A stretch of 58,368 bases of DNA from a virus: positions 1-58,368 of IMG/VR virus record IMGVR_UViG_3300030108_004301; one strand, written 5' to 3'. The notes below the pieces were generated by a model. It was not told where the DNA came from. It saw only the letters and a program-made list of their open reading frames with translations, and searched no databases. Shown in pieces: positions 8,053-16,355 of this stretch; positions within the stretch are counted from its first letter, which is position 1; each line of letters starts with the position of its first letter. A program made the translations under genes and the position numbers.

Positions 8053-9012
8053 ATGCAGGAAAACACAGCAGAAAAAATTAAAGAAGAAGAAACAATAGAA
8101 GTTCCTTTAGAACAAGAAAAAACTAATAAAACTGAGAAAGCAGAAGTAACTGAGGAAAAAGAAGAGGTTACTGTTGCTACAGAAGAACAGACAAAAAATA
8201 AAGAAGAAGAGCTGAATGAGTATAGCGAAAAAGTTCAAAAGCGAATAAGCAAACTCACTGCGAAAATGAAAGAGCATGAAAGAAGAGAAAAAGCGGCTCT
8301 GCAATTTGCTGAGTCTGCTAAGCAAGAACTTGAAACCATGAAAGCTCAAACACAACAAATAGATTCTAATTATGTAAAAGAATTAGAAAACAGAGTAACT
8401 ATACAAAAAAGTGCGTTAGAAACTCAATTAAAACAAGCGATTGAATCTGGTGATACAGAAACACAAGTTAAGGTACAAACAGAATTAGCTAATTTGGCAC
8501 AAGATAATAATAGACTTGAGTATATAAAACAAGAACAAGAAAAACAAAAGGCACCTCAGCAACCAATGCAACAGCCTCAACAGCCGATGCAACAGCCTCA
8601 ACAACCCCAACAACGACCGCCTGACCCTAAAGCGTTGGCTTGGGGAGAAAAAAATAAGTGGTTTGGATCGGATGAACCTATGACTCTTACAGCCTTTAAT
8701 ATTCATAAACAACTTATACAAGCAGAGGGTTATGATGGTACCTCTGATGAATATTATGAAGAAATGGATAAGAGGATGAGGGAACAATGGCCTCAAAAAT
8801 TTAAAGAAGAAGTTACAGAACAACCGAATACAAAAAATTCAGGTCCTGCTGTTGCTTCAGTAAGTAGAAATTCTGGTAATACAAAGAAGAAATCAGTTAA
8901 GTTGACACATTCTGAACTAGCGATTGCTAAGAAATTAGGTGTCTCACCAGAACAATACGCAAAGCAAGTATTAAAACTACAAGCTGAGCGAAATGTTAAC
9001 ACTAATTCGTGA
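8053..9012 (+). CDS. scaffold protein
   Basis: The 319-residue product is highly charged, Glu/Lys/Gln-rich and mostly coiled coil (residues 1-175). A PQQPMQQ repeat (about 172-192) and a conserved segment (NKWFGSDEPMTLTAFNIHKQ, then YY.EMDKRMREQWP) follow. Position between the co-chaperonin and capsid genes and this composition are typical of podovirus scaffolds that guide procapsid assembly and then leave. Confidence 0.75.
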   Translation: MQENTAEKIKEEETIEVPLEQEKTNKTEKAEVTEEKEEVTVATEEQTKNKEEELNEYSEKVQKRISKLTAKMKEHERREKAALQFAESAKQELETMKAQTQQIDSNYVKELENRVTIQKSALETQLKQAIESGDTETQVKVQTELANLAQDNNRLEYIKQEQEKQKAPQQPMQQPQQPMQQPQQPQQRPPDPKALAWGEKNKWFGSDEPMTLTAFNIHKQLIQAEGYDGTSDEYYEEMDKRMREQWPQKFKEEVTEQPNTKNSGPAVASVSRNSGNTKKKSVKLTHSELAIAKKLGVSPEQYAKQVLKLQAERNVNTNS

Positions 9013-9024
9013 GGAGAAACTACT

Positions 9025-9483
9025 ATGGTAGATCAAACACCACGCACTTCCCAAACTAGGGAAAAACAGTCTCGAAGAAAACCTTGGAGACCACCGTCTA
9101 GTTTAGACGCACCCCCCGCACCTGAAGGATTTATTCATCGCTGGATAAGAGAATCTGTAATGGGTTTCGATGATAAAAAGAATCTTTCTGCTCGCCTACG
9201 CGAAGGCTTTGAACTTGTTCGTGCAGATGAATACCCAGATTTTGAAGCTCCCACTATTCAAGACGGCAAACACGCTGGAGTGATTGGTGTGGGTGGATTA
9301 GTTTTGGCAAGATTCCCAGTTGAATCAGCTAAAGAGAGAAAAAAGTTTTTTGAAAAAAAGACTGAGGATCAAATGACCGCTGTCGATAATGATTTAATGA
9401 GGGAAAATCATCCATCAATGCCAATCAGTAAACCTGAAAGGCAGAGTAAAATAACTTTTGGAGGCAAAAAAGCCTCTGATTAA
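9025..9483 (+). CDS. head-module protein, 152 aa
   Basis: The N-terminus is basic and Pro-rich (KPWRPPSSLDAPPAPEG), the middle has MGFDDKKNLSARLREGFE, and the tail is Lys-rich. It sits between scaffold and decoration/capsid genes with GAGG at 9010-9013. I recognise the type from other marine podovirus head modules but know no function. A minor capsid or scaffold-associated role is an inference from context. Confidence 0.7.
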   Translation: MVDQTPRTSQTREKQSRRKPWRPPSSLDAPPAPEGFIHRWIRESVMGFDDKKNLSARLREGFELVRADEYPDFEAPTIQDGKHAGVIGVGGLVLARFPVESAKERKKFFEKKTEDQMTAVDNDLMRENHPSMPISKPERQSKITFGGKKASD

Positions 9484-9512
9484 TATTAATTTGATTTGAA
9501 AGGATCGAGAAA

Positions 9513-10130
9513 ATGGCAAATATAGATGCTGCTTTTGGGCTTAGACCCTACAAGATGCTCGGTGCGGGAACAAACTCAAATGGTGTGATGACATTCGATA
9601 TACAAACCACAGGCGTGGCTGGAACTTCAAGTGTAATTTATGAAGGTACTCCAGTAATTCCTCTAGCAAATGGTTTGGTAGATATTGTCGGAGCTGCCGC
9701 TGGTGGAACTGTTCCTCTACTCGGAGCGTTTATTGGCTGCAAGTATATTGATTTAAATGGAGATACCAAGTTCGCTAATAAGTGGCCTGGAACTTCAGCT
9801 GTAAAATCAAGTACAGCAGCGACTGCTTTGATATCTGCACACCCTGATCAATTATTTTTGATTAATGCGGATGCAGCTATGACTCAAGCAGGAGTTCACG
9901 CTAATGCAAACTTTTCTAGTGGAACATCAGGAGATGATACTACTGGTAAATCCTCAGCTGAGTTAGCAGTTAGTACTTTGAATACAACTAACACTCTTAA
10001 TATGAGAGTTGTTGGTTTTGAGGATTCACCCTCAAACTCAGATGCAACTGCTGCTGGTAGAAAAGTAATAGTAATGTTAAACAATCACTTTTATCGTTAT
10101 AATGCTAACGGTACTGGTGCTGGTATATAG
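9513..10130 (+). CDS. probable head decoration protein, 205 aa
   Basis: Ala/Gly/Thr-rich beta protein beginning MANIDAAFGLRPYKMLG, directly before the capsid gene, with AAGGA at 9500-9504. Similar proteins next to the capsid gene are abundant virion proteins in related phages. Capsid-stabilising decoration is the likely role. No catalytic motif is visible. Confidence 0.65.
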   Translation: MANIDAAFGLRPYKMLGAGTNSNGVMTFDIQTTGVAGTSSVIYEGTPVIPLANGLVDIVGAAAGGTVPLLGAFIGCKYIDLNGDTKFANKWPGTSAVKSSTAATALISAHPDQLFLINADAAMTQAGVHANANFSSGTSGDDTTGKSSAELAVSTLNTTNTLNMRVVGFEDSPSNSDATAAGRKVIVMLNNHFYRYNANGTGAGI

Positions 10131-10141
10131 GAGGGAATGTA

Positions 10142-11050
10142 ATGGCAATAACTAGATCACAACTTCTAAAAGAACTAGAACCAGGACTAAACGCTTTATT
10201 TGGACTTGAGTATGATAGATACGACAACCAACACGCTGAAATCTACGAAACAGAAACTTCTGATCGAGCTTTTGAGGAAGAAGTAATGTTAGCTGGTTTC
10301 GGACAGGCTCCTGTTAAAGGAGAGGGTGCAGCAGTAACTTTTGATTCTGCAAACGAAGCATTCACGGCTCGTTACACTCATGAGACTATTGCGTTAGCAT
10401 TTGCTATCACTGAGGAAGCGGTAGAGGATAATCTTTATGATCGTCTTTCTAGTCGTTATACTCGTGCGTTAGCAAGGTCTATGGCGAATACTAAACAAGT
10501 GAAGGCTGCGGCTGTTTTAAACAACGCATTTGATAGTACAGTCACTTATGGAGATGGGAAAGAGCTTTGTGCTACAGACCACCCTACTACTGGTGGCGGT
10601 AACTTTAGAAATGAGTTGACTACTGCTGCTGATTTAAACGAAACATCATTAGAGCAATCATTAATTGATATTGCTGCATTTATTGATGAAAGAGGCTTGA
10701 AAATTGCTTTACAAGGAAGAAAACTTATTATTCCTTCTGCGTTGCAATTTGTAGCTGAGCGTTTAATGGCAACAAACTTGAGACCAGGAACTTCAGATAA
10801 TGATGTTAATGCTATGAGAAACATGGGTATGTTACCTGAGGGATATGTAGTAAATAACTTCTTAACTGATACGGATGCGTTCTTTATTAAAACAGACGCT
10901 CCTAATGGTTTCAAACATTTTGAAAGAGCGGCTATCAAAACATCTATGGAAGGTGATTTTGATACAGGAAATGTTAGGTACAAAGCAAGAGAAAGATACA
11001 GTTTCGGTGTATCTGACCCTCGTTGTGTGTTTGGCTCTCCTGGAGCATAA
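10142..11050 (+). CDS. major capsid protein
   Basis: The 302-residue product begins MAITRSQLLKELEPGLNALF and contains a HK97-fold-like series: E-loop segment (FEEEVMLAGFG..GEGAAVTFDSA), long helix (RALARSMANTKQVKAAAVLN), CATDHPTTGG and a C-terminal strand set ending DPRCVFGSPGA. It resembles the Mu gpT-like capsid group. AGGAGGG lies 9 bases before ATG. A strong terminator follows, as expected for the most expressed gene. Confidence 0.85.
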   Translation: MAITRSQLLKELEPGLNALFGLEYDRYDNQHAEIYETETSDRAFEEEVMLAGFGQAPVKGEGAAVTFDSANEAFTARYTHETIALAFAITEEAVEDNLYDRLSSRYTRALARSMANTKQVKAAAVLNNAFDSTVTYGDGKELCATDHPTTGGGNFRNELTTAADLNETSLEQSLIDIAAFIDERGLKIALQGRKLIIPSALQFVAERLMATNLRPGTSDNDVNAMRNMGMLPEGYVVNNFLTDTDAFFIKTDAPNGFKHFERAAIKTSMEGDFDTGNVRYKARERYSFGVSDPRCVFGSPGA

Positions 11051-11072
11051 CTTTCTAAAAGTTAGACTAAAT

Positions 11073-11103
11073 AAAAGGGTGACTTGCGTGTCACCCTTTT
11101 TTT
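11073..11103 (+). terminator. rho-independent terminator after capsid gene
   Basis: Eleven-base arms AAAAGGGTGAC (11073-11083) and GTCACCCTTTT (11090-11100) with a 6-base loop and a run of T. It should reduce transcription past the capsid gene, with partial read-through into the neck genes. Confidence 0.92.
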
Positions 11104-11201
11104 ATGTATTATTAATTTATCTCGGATTAACAGCTCTAGCGACTGGCCGAGCAGACGCTAACGAAGACTCTAGAGCAAACCCTTTCGTTAGGAGGTACTA
11201 A
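11088..11201 (+). CDS. possible small membrane peptide, 37 aa
   Basis: A GTG at 11088 inside the terminator opens a frame with a short hydrophobic stretch (FFYVLLIYLGLTALA) followed by a polar tail ending ANPFVRRY. AAGGG in the terminator stem could act as ribosome binding site. The frame may be real, because its tail looks protein-like and fills the gap exactly to the next ribosome binding site, but overlap with a terminator makes it doubtful. Confidence 0.3.
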   Translation: MSPFFYVLLIYLGLTALATGRADANEDSRANPFVRRY

Positions 11202-11204
11202 GAT

Positions 11205-11951
11205 ATGGGTAAAACACATTTCTCAGGTCCAGTATTATTTTCAAATGCTAGACCTACATTAGAAAACTTAAACATAAAAGCGTGGCCTGATCAAGTTGTT
11301 TATATGGATGACTTTACTGGCGTAGCTTTTGATAATACAAATGACTGGACTGTTGTAAAAGATTCAAGTGCTACTGTTGCATTAGATGCTGATGTTTTAA
11401 ATGGTGTAGTAAAACTTTCTTCTCAGGCTACAACTGATAACGATGGTAGTTCTATTCAAGGTAACGAAATATTTGCTTTACCTTCTACTGCTGGTGAAAA
11501 ACTTTATTTTGAAGCTCGTTTTTCTATGGCTGATGCTGATCAAATGGATTTATTTATTGGAGTTTGTGAAAACTTTGCAACAAACCCAGAAGCGTGTCTA
11601 GCAGCAGCAAACAGAATAGGTTTTCAAATTGATGATGGGGACGCTACTCCTCACCTGATTTCTGAATCTGGTGGTACAGAAACTGATACAACTTTGTCAG
11701 GAACAGCAGATGATTTTGCTGATGACACAAATGTTACTGTCAGTTTTGTTGCTACAAAAGGAACATCTACTGATACTGTTAAATACTATATCAATAGAAA
11801 ACTTGTAGGTACTCACACCACAAACATTCCAACTGCTAATATGGCTGCGGCTGCGATGGAAATTTCTGGAAACGCTACAGGAACAAAGTCTATGTCTATT
11901 GATTATATTATGGTTGCACAAGATCGTGGTGTATCTTACGCAGATTCTTAG
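11205..11951 (+). CDS. structural protein with lectin-like beta fold, 248 aa
   Basis: Starts after AGGAGG at 11190-11195. The sequence reads as a jelly-roll of the concanavalin/LamG kind (VVYMDDFTG, KLYFEARFSMADADQMDLFIGV, KYYINRKLVGTH, YIMVAQDRG). Such proteins next to the capsid gene are usually head fibres or surface decorations. No enzyme motif seen. Confidence 0.65.
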   Translation: MGKTHFSGPVLFSNARPTLENLNIKAWPDQVVYMDDFTGVAFDNTNDWTVVKDSSATVALDADVLNGVVKLSSQATTDNDGSSIQGNEIFALPSTAGEKLYFEARFSMADADQMDLFIGVCENFATNPEACLAAANRIGFQIDDGDATPHLISESGGTETDTTLSGTADDFADDTNVTVSFVATKGTSTDTVKYYINRKLVGTHTTNIPTANMAAAAMEISGNATGTKSMSIDYIMVAQDRGVSYADS

Positions 11952-11960
11952 GAGTTATAG

Positions 11961-12074
11961 ATGGTAAAGACAACTAAGAAAACCGAAACTAAAAAAACTA
12001 AAACATTAAAACTTCCTCCTTGGAGTGCAGAATATAAAGCTGCAATTTTAGATGGAAGAATTAAGGAGAAATAA
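11961..12074 (+). CDS. tiny Lys/Thr-rich protein, 37 aa
   Basis: ATG at 11961 follows TAGGAG (11949-11954). The N-terminal half is nearly all Lys/Thr, and the C-terminal half has PPWSAEYKAAILDGRIKEK. Its stop directly abuts the next ATG. Unknown role, probably grouped with the other basic mini-proteins of this module. Confidence 0.55.
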   Translation: MVKTTKKTETKKTKTLKLPPWSAEYKAAILDGRIKEK

Positions 12075-12683
12075 ATGGCAGGATCTGATGTAGAATCAAG
12101 TTTTATTGAAGCTGCTGCTGCTGACACCGATGGAGTTTGTGCGAGTCAAACTCCTGGTTCAGCCACCAATATGACTATAAATGGTGCGTTAGCAGATAGT
12201 GGTTCCGTAACTTTTGATCAACCAAGAAACCTTACTATAGCTTCAGCTGGAGACGATAGTGGTAAAACTTTTACCGTTACAGGAACAGATGAAACAGGTA
12301 CAGCACAAACTGAAGTGATAACGGGAGCAGATACAGGTACTGCAACTGGTTCTAGTTTTTTTGCGACTGTAACACAAATAGCAACGAGTGCTGCAACAGC
12401 AGGAGCTGTTACTGTTGGTTCTGGTACTTCTATAGCAGCAGTTATGTTTAGAGGCAGAATGCGTTTAAAAGGTCTTTATGTTGTAAACGGTGCTTCTGCA
12501 AAAACTATAAATTTCAGACAAACTTCTGGTACAGGCTCAATCAGAATGAAATTTGCTACCACAGCTGGAGTAAATACTAATTCATATCCTGATATTCCTG
12601 GCGAGGGTATTTTGTTTGAATCTGGTGGTTATATTACTTTTACTCAAGCTGATTTTACTGCAATGACTGTGTTTTTTGCTTAG
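12075..12683 (+). CDS. structural protein, Ig/beta-rich, 202 aa
   Basis: Ser/Thr/Ala/Gly-rich beta protein with low-complexity stretches (GTDETGTAQTEVITGADTGT). AAGGAG at 12063-12068 sets the start. The composition is that of phage surface decoration proteins. No recognised domain. Confidence 0.6.
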   Translation: MAGSDVESSFIEAAAADTDGVCASQTPGSATNMTINGALADSGSVTFDQPRNLTIASAGDDSGKTFTVTGTDETGTAQTEVITGADTGTATGSSFFATVTQIATSAATAGAVTVGSGTSIAAVMFRGRMRLKGLYVVNGASAKTINFRQTSGTGSIRMKFATTAGVNTNSYPDIPGEGILFESGGYITFTQADFTAMTVFFA

Positions 12684-12684
12684 T

Positions 12685-12990
12685 ATGACTAAAACAAATA
12701 AACGCATACCAAGAAAAAAAGGACAACCAGTAGGTAGTAAAAAACACTCTGACTTATACACGGATGAAAATCCTAAAGGAACGATAAGAGGTTTAAAATT
12801 CGCTACAGTAGCAGATGCTAAAAAATCGGTAAGTAAAATAAAAAATTCTGGAAAAACTCATGCTCACAAAACCCAAGCAGCGATAGCAATGGAACAACGA
12901 GCTAGAGTTGCTGGAAAAACTGGAGCAGCTAGTGTGTATAGAACATTTATAAATCAACAAAAGAAAAAAACCAAAAGAAAGGTTGCATAA
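12685..12990 (+). CDS. basic phage protein, 101 aa
   Basis: ATG at 12685, one base after the previous stop, is preferred to an upstream in-frame TTG at 12676. Lys-rich ends flank a helical core (GTIRGLKFATVADAKKS, KTHAHKTQAAIAMEQRARVAGK, YRTFINQ). The spacing resembles small GL-F....A..S...I proteins of unknown function from phages and giant viruses. I cannot assign a role. Confidence 0.6.
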   Translation: MTKTNKRIPRKKGQPVGSKKHSDLYTDENPKGTIRGLKFATVADAKKSVSKIKNSGKTHAHKTQAAIAMEQRARVAGKTGAASVYRTFINQQKKKTKRKVA

Positions 12991-13274
12991 TGGCTACTAC
13001 AAAGGATGTAAAAAGAACACCCAGCGGTAAAATTGTTTATAGAGGAGAAACTTTTTCTGGTTTTAATAAACCGAAAAAAACACCATCTGGACCTAAAAAA
13101 TCGGCTGTTTTAGCGAAGGTTGGTTCAAATATAAAACTTGTTAGGTTTGGTGACCCTAATATGAAGATAAAAAAAGACATTCCTGCACGAAGAAAATCCT
13201 TTCGTGCAAGACATAATTGTGCTACTGCTAAAGATAAGTTTAGTGCAAGATATTGGAGTTGTAAGGCGTGGTAA
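12990..13274 (+). CDS. conserved basic protein with RHNC/YWSCKAW motif
   Basis: 94 aa. The C-terminus carries RFGDPNMKIKKDIPARRKSF, then RARHNC and a closing ARYWSCKAW. From memory this signature recurs in small proteins of marine cyanophages and other aquatic phages. The two Cys and His could bind a metal. Function unknown. Its ATG overlaps the previous stop by one base. Confidence 0.7.
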   Translation: MATTKDVKRTPSGKIVYRGETFSGFNKPKKTPSGPKKSAVLAKVGSNIKLVRFGDPNMKIKKDIPARRKSFRARHNCATAKDKFSARYWSCKAW

Positions 13275-13465
13275 CAAAAAAAGAATCAGAAAAAATATCT
13301 AACCTAGAAATAGATGTTAAGGTTATCATGGAAAAAGTAGATACTATTGAAAACAACCATCTTGCTCACATGAAAAAAGATATTGATTCTCTTAATAATA
13401 AAATATGGGGTATTGTAACATTAGCCATTGTCCAGCTTTGTGCTATTTTACTTACTACAATCTAA
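13268..13465 (+). CDS. coiled-coil plus single-TM protein, 65 aa
   Basis: GTG start at 13268 overlaps the previous gene by 7 bases. Residues 5-45 form a heptad-patterned coiled coil, and residues 47-64 (WGIVTLAIVQLCAILLTT) a membrane helix. This resembles XhlA-like haemolysin/holin accessory proteins. A lysis-accessory role is a guess from topology. Confidence 0.6.
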   Translation: MVTKKESEKISNLEIDVKVIMEKVDTIENNHLAHMKKDIDSLNNKIWGIVTLAIVQLCAILLTTI

Positions 13466-13728
13466 TGCCGATAACACGCTCCCAAATGACAAAACAAATA
13501 TCCAAGGGAACAAAGAAAAAGAAAAAAGTAAAGATTCCAAAAAAATATTTAGCTGGTTTATCTGGTAAAGAATTAGCTAAACGGAAAAAAGAGATTAACA
13601 AAAACGCAAGAAAATCTTCAAAAGACCCATCAGCATATAAGTTTGCTACTGATTTTACTGCTGGTGGAAAGAGAAGAAAAACAAAAGAATCTAAACATAC
13701 CAAAAAATTTAGGAGGATGTATGGTTAA
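13465..13728 (+). CDS. Lys/Arg-rich basic protein, 87 aa
   Basis: Starts MPITRSQ at an ATG sharing one base with the preceding TAA. Extremely basic (GTKKKKKVKIPKKYLAG, KGGKRRKTKESKHTKKFRRM). It looks like a nucleic-acid-binding or virion-internal protein. No named family. Confidence 0.6.
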   Translation: MPITRSQMTKQISKGTKKKKKVKIPKKYLAGLSGKELAKRKKEINKNARKSSKDPSAYKFATDFTAGGKRRKTKESKHTKKFRRMYG

Positions 13729-13855
13729 AAAAACTAAAAACAAAAAAAGTTTTGCTAAAAATGGTAAAACTAACGGTTTATCAGCTAAACAGAAAAAATT
13801 ACCTAAATCTCTTCAAGCTGCTATCTTAAAAGCTAAGAAGAAAAAAAGAGGCTAA
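13721..13855 (+). CDS. tiny Lys-rich protein, 44 aa
   Basis: ATG at 13721 is set by AGGAGG at 13711-13716 and overlaps the previous gene by 8 bases. More than a third of residues are Lys. Likely DNA- or RNA-binding by charge. No family recognised. Confidence 0.55.
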   Translation: MVKKTKNKKSFAKNGKTNGLSAKQKKLPKSLQAAILKAKKKKRG

Positions 13856-13856
13856 A

Positions 13857-14123
13857 ATGGCGTTAAGTGCGAAAACTAAAAAAACTTTAGCTGAAAAAGC
13901 TAAAAAAGCTAGAGCCAAAGGTAAAAAAGTAACTGCTGGTCAATTAGCAAGAGTGTATAACAAAGGTCTTGCCGCTTATAGAACAGGACACCGTCCAGGA
14001 GCCTCACCTAATCAATGGGCTATGGCTAGGGTAAACTCTGTGCTTACTGGTGGAAAAGCTGCAAAAGTAGACGCTCACATTTTTGGTAAAGGTAAAAAGA
14101 AAAAGAAAACTACAACAGCATAG
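13857..14123 (+). CDS. conserved basic protein with RTGHRPGAS motif
   Basis: 88 aa. A helical core reads AGQLARVYNKGLAAYRTGHR followed by PGASPNQWAMARVNSVLTGG, between Lys-rich ends. I recall this core from uncharacterised cyanophage and giant-virus proteins. Function unknown. It starts one base after the previous stop. Confidence 0.7.
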   Translation: MALSAKTKKTLAEKAKKARAKGKKVTAGQLARVYNKGLAAYRTGHRPGASPNQWAMARVNSVLTGGKAAKVDAHIFGKGKKKKKTTTA

Positions 14124-14131
14124 GGGAAAAT

Positions 14132-14818
14132 ATGCCTCATTTAATTAGCAATATCCCTTACTTTAAGTGTTGGGTTAGAAGAGAATTTACTGTAAATCAC
14201 GAAAGGTATCATGGAGAGTATCTTCATGCGATGGCTATAGCGGTCAATACAATACCAGATAGATGTTTAAGTTTCCAAGTTATTTTTACTGGTTGTGAAT
14301 CTGATGATTCCCCAAAAGAACAAAATGTTCATGGTGGAGCGATGTGGGCGAGAATGCCTATAAGTGCTTTAGTTGCCGACACTCCTTTGCAAGAGTGGCC
14401 AGAGGTTATGCAAACTCATTTAGTGCAACCTTGGGATTGTTCTTCACGAGATCATTCGTGTATTGTTATGGAAAGAACGAGTTCTTCTCCTTGGCGTTGC
14501 AAAATCGATGGAAAGTTTTATACTGGTAAATATATGTTTACGATTGATTACACAAATAACTCTATTGCTGATGATCCTGCTCAACATAAGCAGTCTCATG
14601 TTATTGAGTTAGTTGATGCTGGAAAGTGGACAGGTAACATTGTCGCTTTACCTAATAACAGGGTTAGGGCTACTAGTCCTGCGTTATGGGAAACTGGAGA
14701 AGGACCACCTGACTTTAAACCTAGTCAGTGGACACATTCAGCAGAATCTCATGATAGCTATATGGATGCAAATATAACTTTTAATAACCTTTATTCAGGA
14801 GATAAAAATGAAAAATAA
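14132..14818 (+). CDS. conserved structural-module protein, 228 aa
   Basis: Soluble alpha/beta protein, rich in His and Trp (HERYHGEYLHAMAIAV, GAMWARMPISALV, VQPWDCSSRDHS, SPALWETGEGPP). It lies in the middle of the virion module, so it is probably a minor virion protein. I know no domain for it. Confidence 0.65.
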   Translation: MPHLISNIPYFKCWVRREFTVNHERYHGEYLHAMAIAVNTIPDRCLSFQVIFTGCESDDSPKEQNVHGGAMWARMPISALVADTPLQEWPEVMQTHLVQPWDCSSRDHSCIVMERTSSSPWRCKIDGKFYTGKYMFTIDYTNNSIADDPAQHKQSHVIELVDAGKWTGNIVALPNNRVRATSPALWETGEGPPDFKPSQWTHSAESHDSYMDANITFNNLYSGDKNEK

Positions 14819-15014
14819 AGTATCAGACAGAGGTTCAGTGGTTGAGACTGAACTTGCTCAAAAACCTAAAAAGAAAATGGGCGGAGGAATGATGAAAAAG
14901 AAAAATTATGCTAAAGGCGGTATGATGAACAAGAAAAACTTTGCTAAAGGTGGTATGATGAACAAGAAAAATTATGCTAAAGGTGGCAAAGTAATCAAAG
15001 GACCATACAGCTAA
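14808..15014 (+). CDS. Lys/Gly/Met repeat protein, 68 aa
   Basis: After an 18-residue head with VSDRGSVVETEL, the protein is three near-identical 11-residue repeats of the form MMNKKN[YF]AKGG. It overlaps the previous gene by 11 bases, with AGGAG at 14799-14803. A flexible cationic tail is likely. Role unknown. Confidence 0.6.
   Translation: MKNKVSDRGSVVETELAQKPKKKMGGGMMKKKNYAKGGMMNKKNFAKGGMMNKKNYAKGGKVIKGPYS
14889..14987 (+). repeat. three 33-bp in-frame tandem repeats
   Basis: Units 14889-14921, 14922-14954 and 14955-14987 start ATGATGAA and end AAAGG[CT]GG[TC]. They differ at a few positions, so the duplication is not brand new. Units 2 and 3 are the closest pair. Confidence 0.85.
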
Positions 15015-15151
15015 TGGCTAGAAAAGGCTTATACGCTAACATACACGCTAAAAGAAAAAGAGGCGGTAAAATGCGTAAAAAAGGAGCTAAAGGTGCTCCA
15101 ACAGCGGCTAACTTTGCCGCAGCAAAACTAACAGCAAGGAAAAAATCATGA
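15014..15151 (+). CDS. small conserved basic protein, 45 aa
   Basis: ATG shares a base with the previous stop, and its own TGA overlaps the next ATG (ATGA). It begins ARKGLYANIHAKRKRGG and has GAKGAPTAANFAAAK. Many tailed phages carry a protein of this form (short, ANI-x-AKRKR motif) in the head-tail module. Function unknown. Confidence 0.65.
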   Translation: MARKGLYANIHAKRKRGGKMRKKGAKGAPTAANFAAAKLTARKKS

Positions 15152-16050
15152 CTACTTCCTCTTCAAAAGATTTTGAATTAGATGTAGCTGATTACATTGA
15201 AGAAGCATTTGAAAGATGTGGTTTAGAGGTACGAACTGGTTACGACCTTAAAACTGCAAGACGCTCTTTAAATATTTTATTTGCTGATTGGGCTAATAGA
15301 GGTTTAAACCGTTGGACAATTAGCCAAGAAACTTTAAGTTTAGCCAATGGTATAAGCGAATATCCTTTAGGTACGCTTACTTTATCAGTTGCCTCTTCTG
15401 CAAGTTTTTCTGTTGGCGAAACGATAACAGGAGGAACAAGTTCAGCAACAGCCTCTGTTACTAGCATACCCTCTTCGACTTCTTTAGCTATTACAATACC
15501 CTCTGGAACTTTTACTTCATCAGAAACAATAACAGGAGGAACAAGCTCAGCTTCGACAACTTCTAGTGGTACTGTAAGTTTTTCTGATGTTATCTCAAGT
15601 ATAGATATTTTATCAGCTGTGGTAAGACAAAATGATGGCACTTCTACACAGTCCGATACATCGATAACAAGAGTAAGTAGAGATACTTTTTTATCTATTT
15701 CAAATAAAAGAAGCACTTCTACACCTAGTCAGTTTTATGTAGATAGACAAATAATTCCAACACTACGATTATGGCCGACACCAAATTCTTCTTCTTTAAA
15801 ATTAGTATTTGACAGATTAACAAGAATTGAAGACGCAGATGCAGATGTTAATACAGTTGATGTACCCTTTAGATTTTATCCTTGTTTGACAGCTGGATTA
15901 GCTTATTATATAGCTATGAAGAAAACACCAGAACGAGTAAAACTTTTAAAAGCTGTGTATGAAGAAGAGTTTGAAAGAGCAGCAGCAGAAGATAGAGACC
16001 GTTCTAGTTTAAGTTTAACCCCAAGCAGCACTTATTATCAATTAATATGA
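15148..16050 (+). CDS. head-tail adaptor (P22 gp4/SU10 adaptor-like)
   Basis: The N-terminal 50 residues (DVADYIEEAFERCGLEVRTG..LKTARRSLNILFADWANRGLN) and C-terminal half (YYIAMKKTPERVKLLKAVYEEEFERAAAEDR) match podovirus gatekeeper/adaptor proteins that bind the portal underside. A Ser/Thr-rich beta insert (about 70-150) with duplicated ETITGGTSSA looks like an added decoration domain. Confidence 0.7.
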   Translation: MTTSSSKDFELDVADYIEEAFERCGLEVRTGYDLKTARRSLNILFADWANRGLNRWTISQETLSLANGISEYPLGTLTLSVASSASFSVGETITGGTSSATASVTSIPSSTSLAITIPSGTFTSSETITGGTSSASTTSSGTVSFSDVISSIDILSAVVRQNDGTSTQSDTSITRVSRDTFLSISNKRSTSTPSQFYVDRQIIPTLRLWPTPNSSSLKLVFDRLTRIEDADADVNTVDVPFRFYPCLTAGLAYYIAMKKTPERVKLLKAVYEEEFERAAAEDRDRSSLSLTPSSTYYQLI

Positions 16051-16355
16051 AATACGCTAGTGGAAAATATTCTAAGTTTATATCCGACCGAAGTGGGATG
16101 GAATTTCCGTACAGGGAAAGAGTTAAAGAGTGGAATGGTTTTATAGTTCATAGAAGTGAATACGAGGCTAAACACCCACAACTAGAACCTAAAAGACCAC
16201 CATTTGAACCCCAAGCGTTGATGGATCCAAGAACACCACAACCTGAAACATTTACAATACAAGTAAGTGAAACTTTTTTAAGTGATAACGGTATAGAAAG
16301 TAAATCAATACACGGAACAAGTGGTGTTGGTGAAGTTAAGGTGGTGACCTCATGA
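16047..16355 (+). CDS. neck-module protein, 102 aa
   Basis: Overlaps both neighbours by 4 bases (ATGA). It contains FISDRSGMEFPYRERVKEWN and a Pro-rich middle (PKRPPFEPQALMDPRTPQP). I recall similar short proteins beside podovirus adaptors, role unknown. Confidence 0.6.
   Translation: MKYASGKYSKFISDRSGMEFPYRERVKEWNGFIVHRSEYEAKHPQLEPKRPPFEPQALMDPRTPQPETFTIQVSETFLSDNGIESKSIHGTSGVGEVKVVTS

Noticed and set aside
10142-13728. Capsid and 13465 protein as paralogues (shared ITRSQ start)
   Set aside because: Similarity ends after the first 7 residues. Chance match at the N-terminus is likely.
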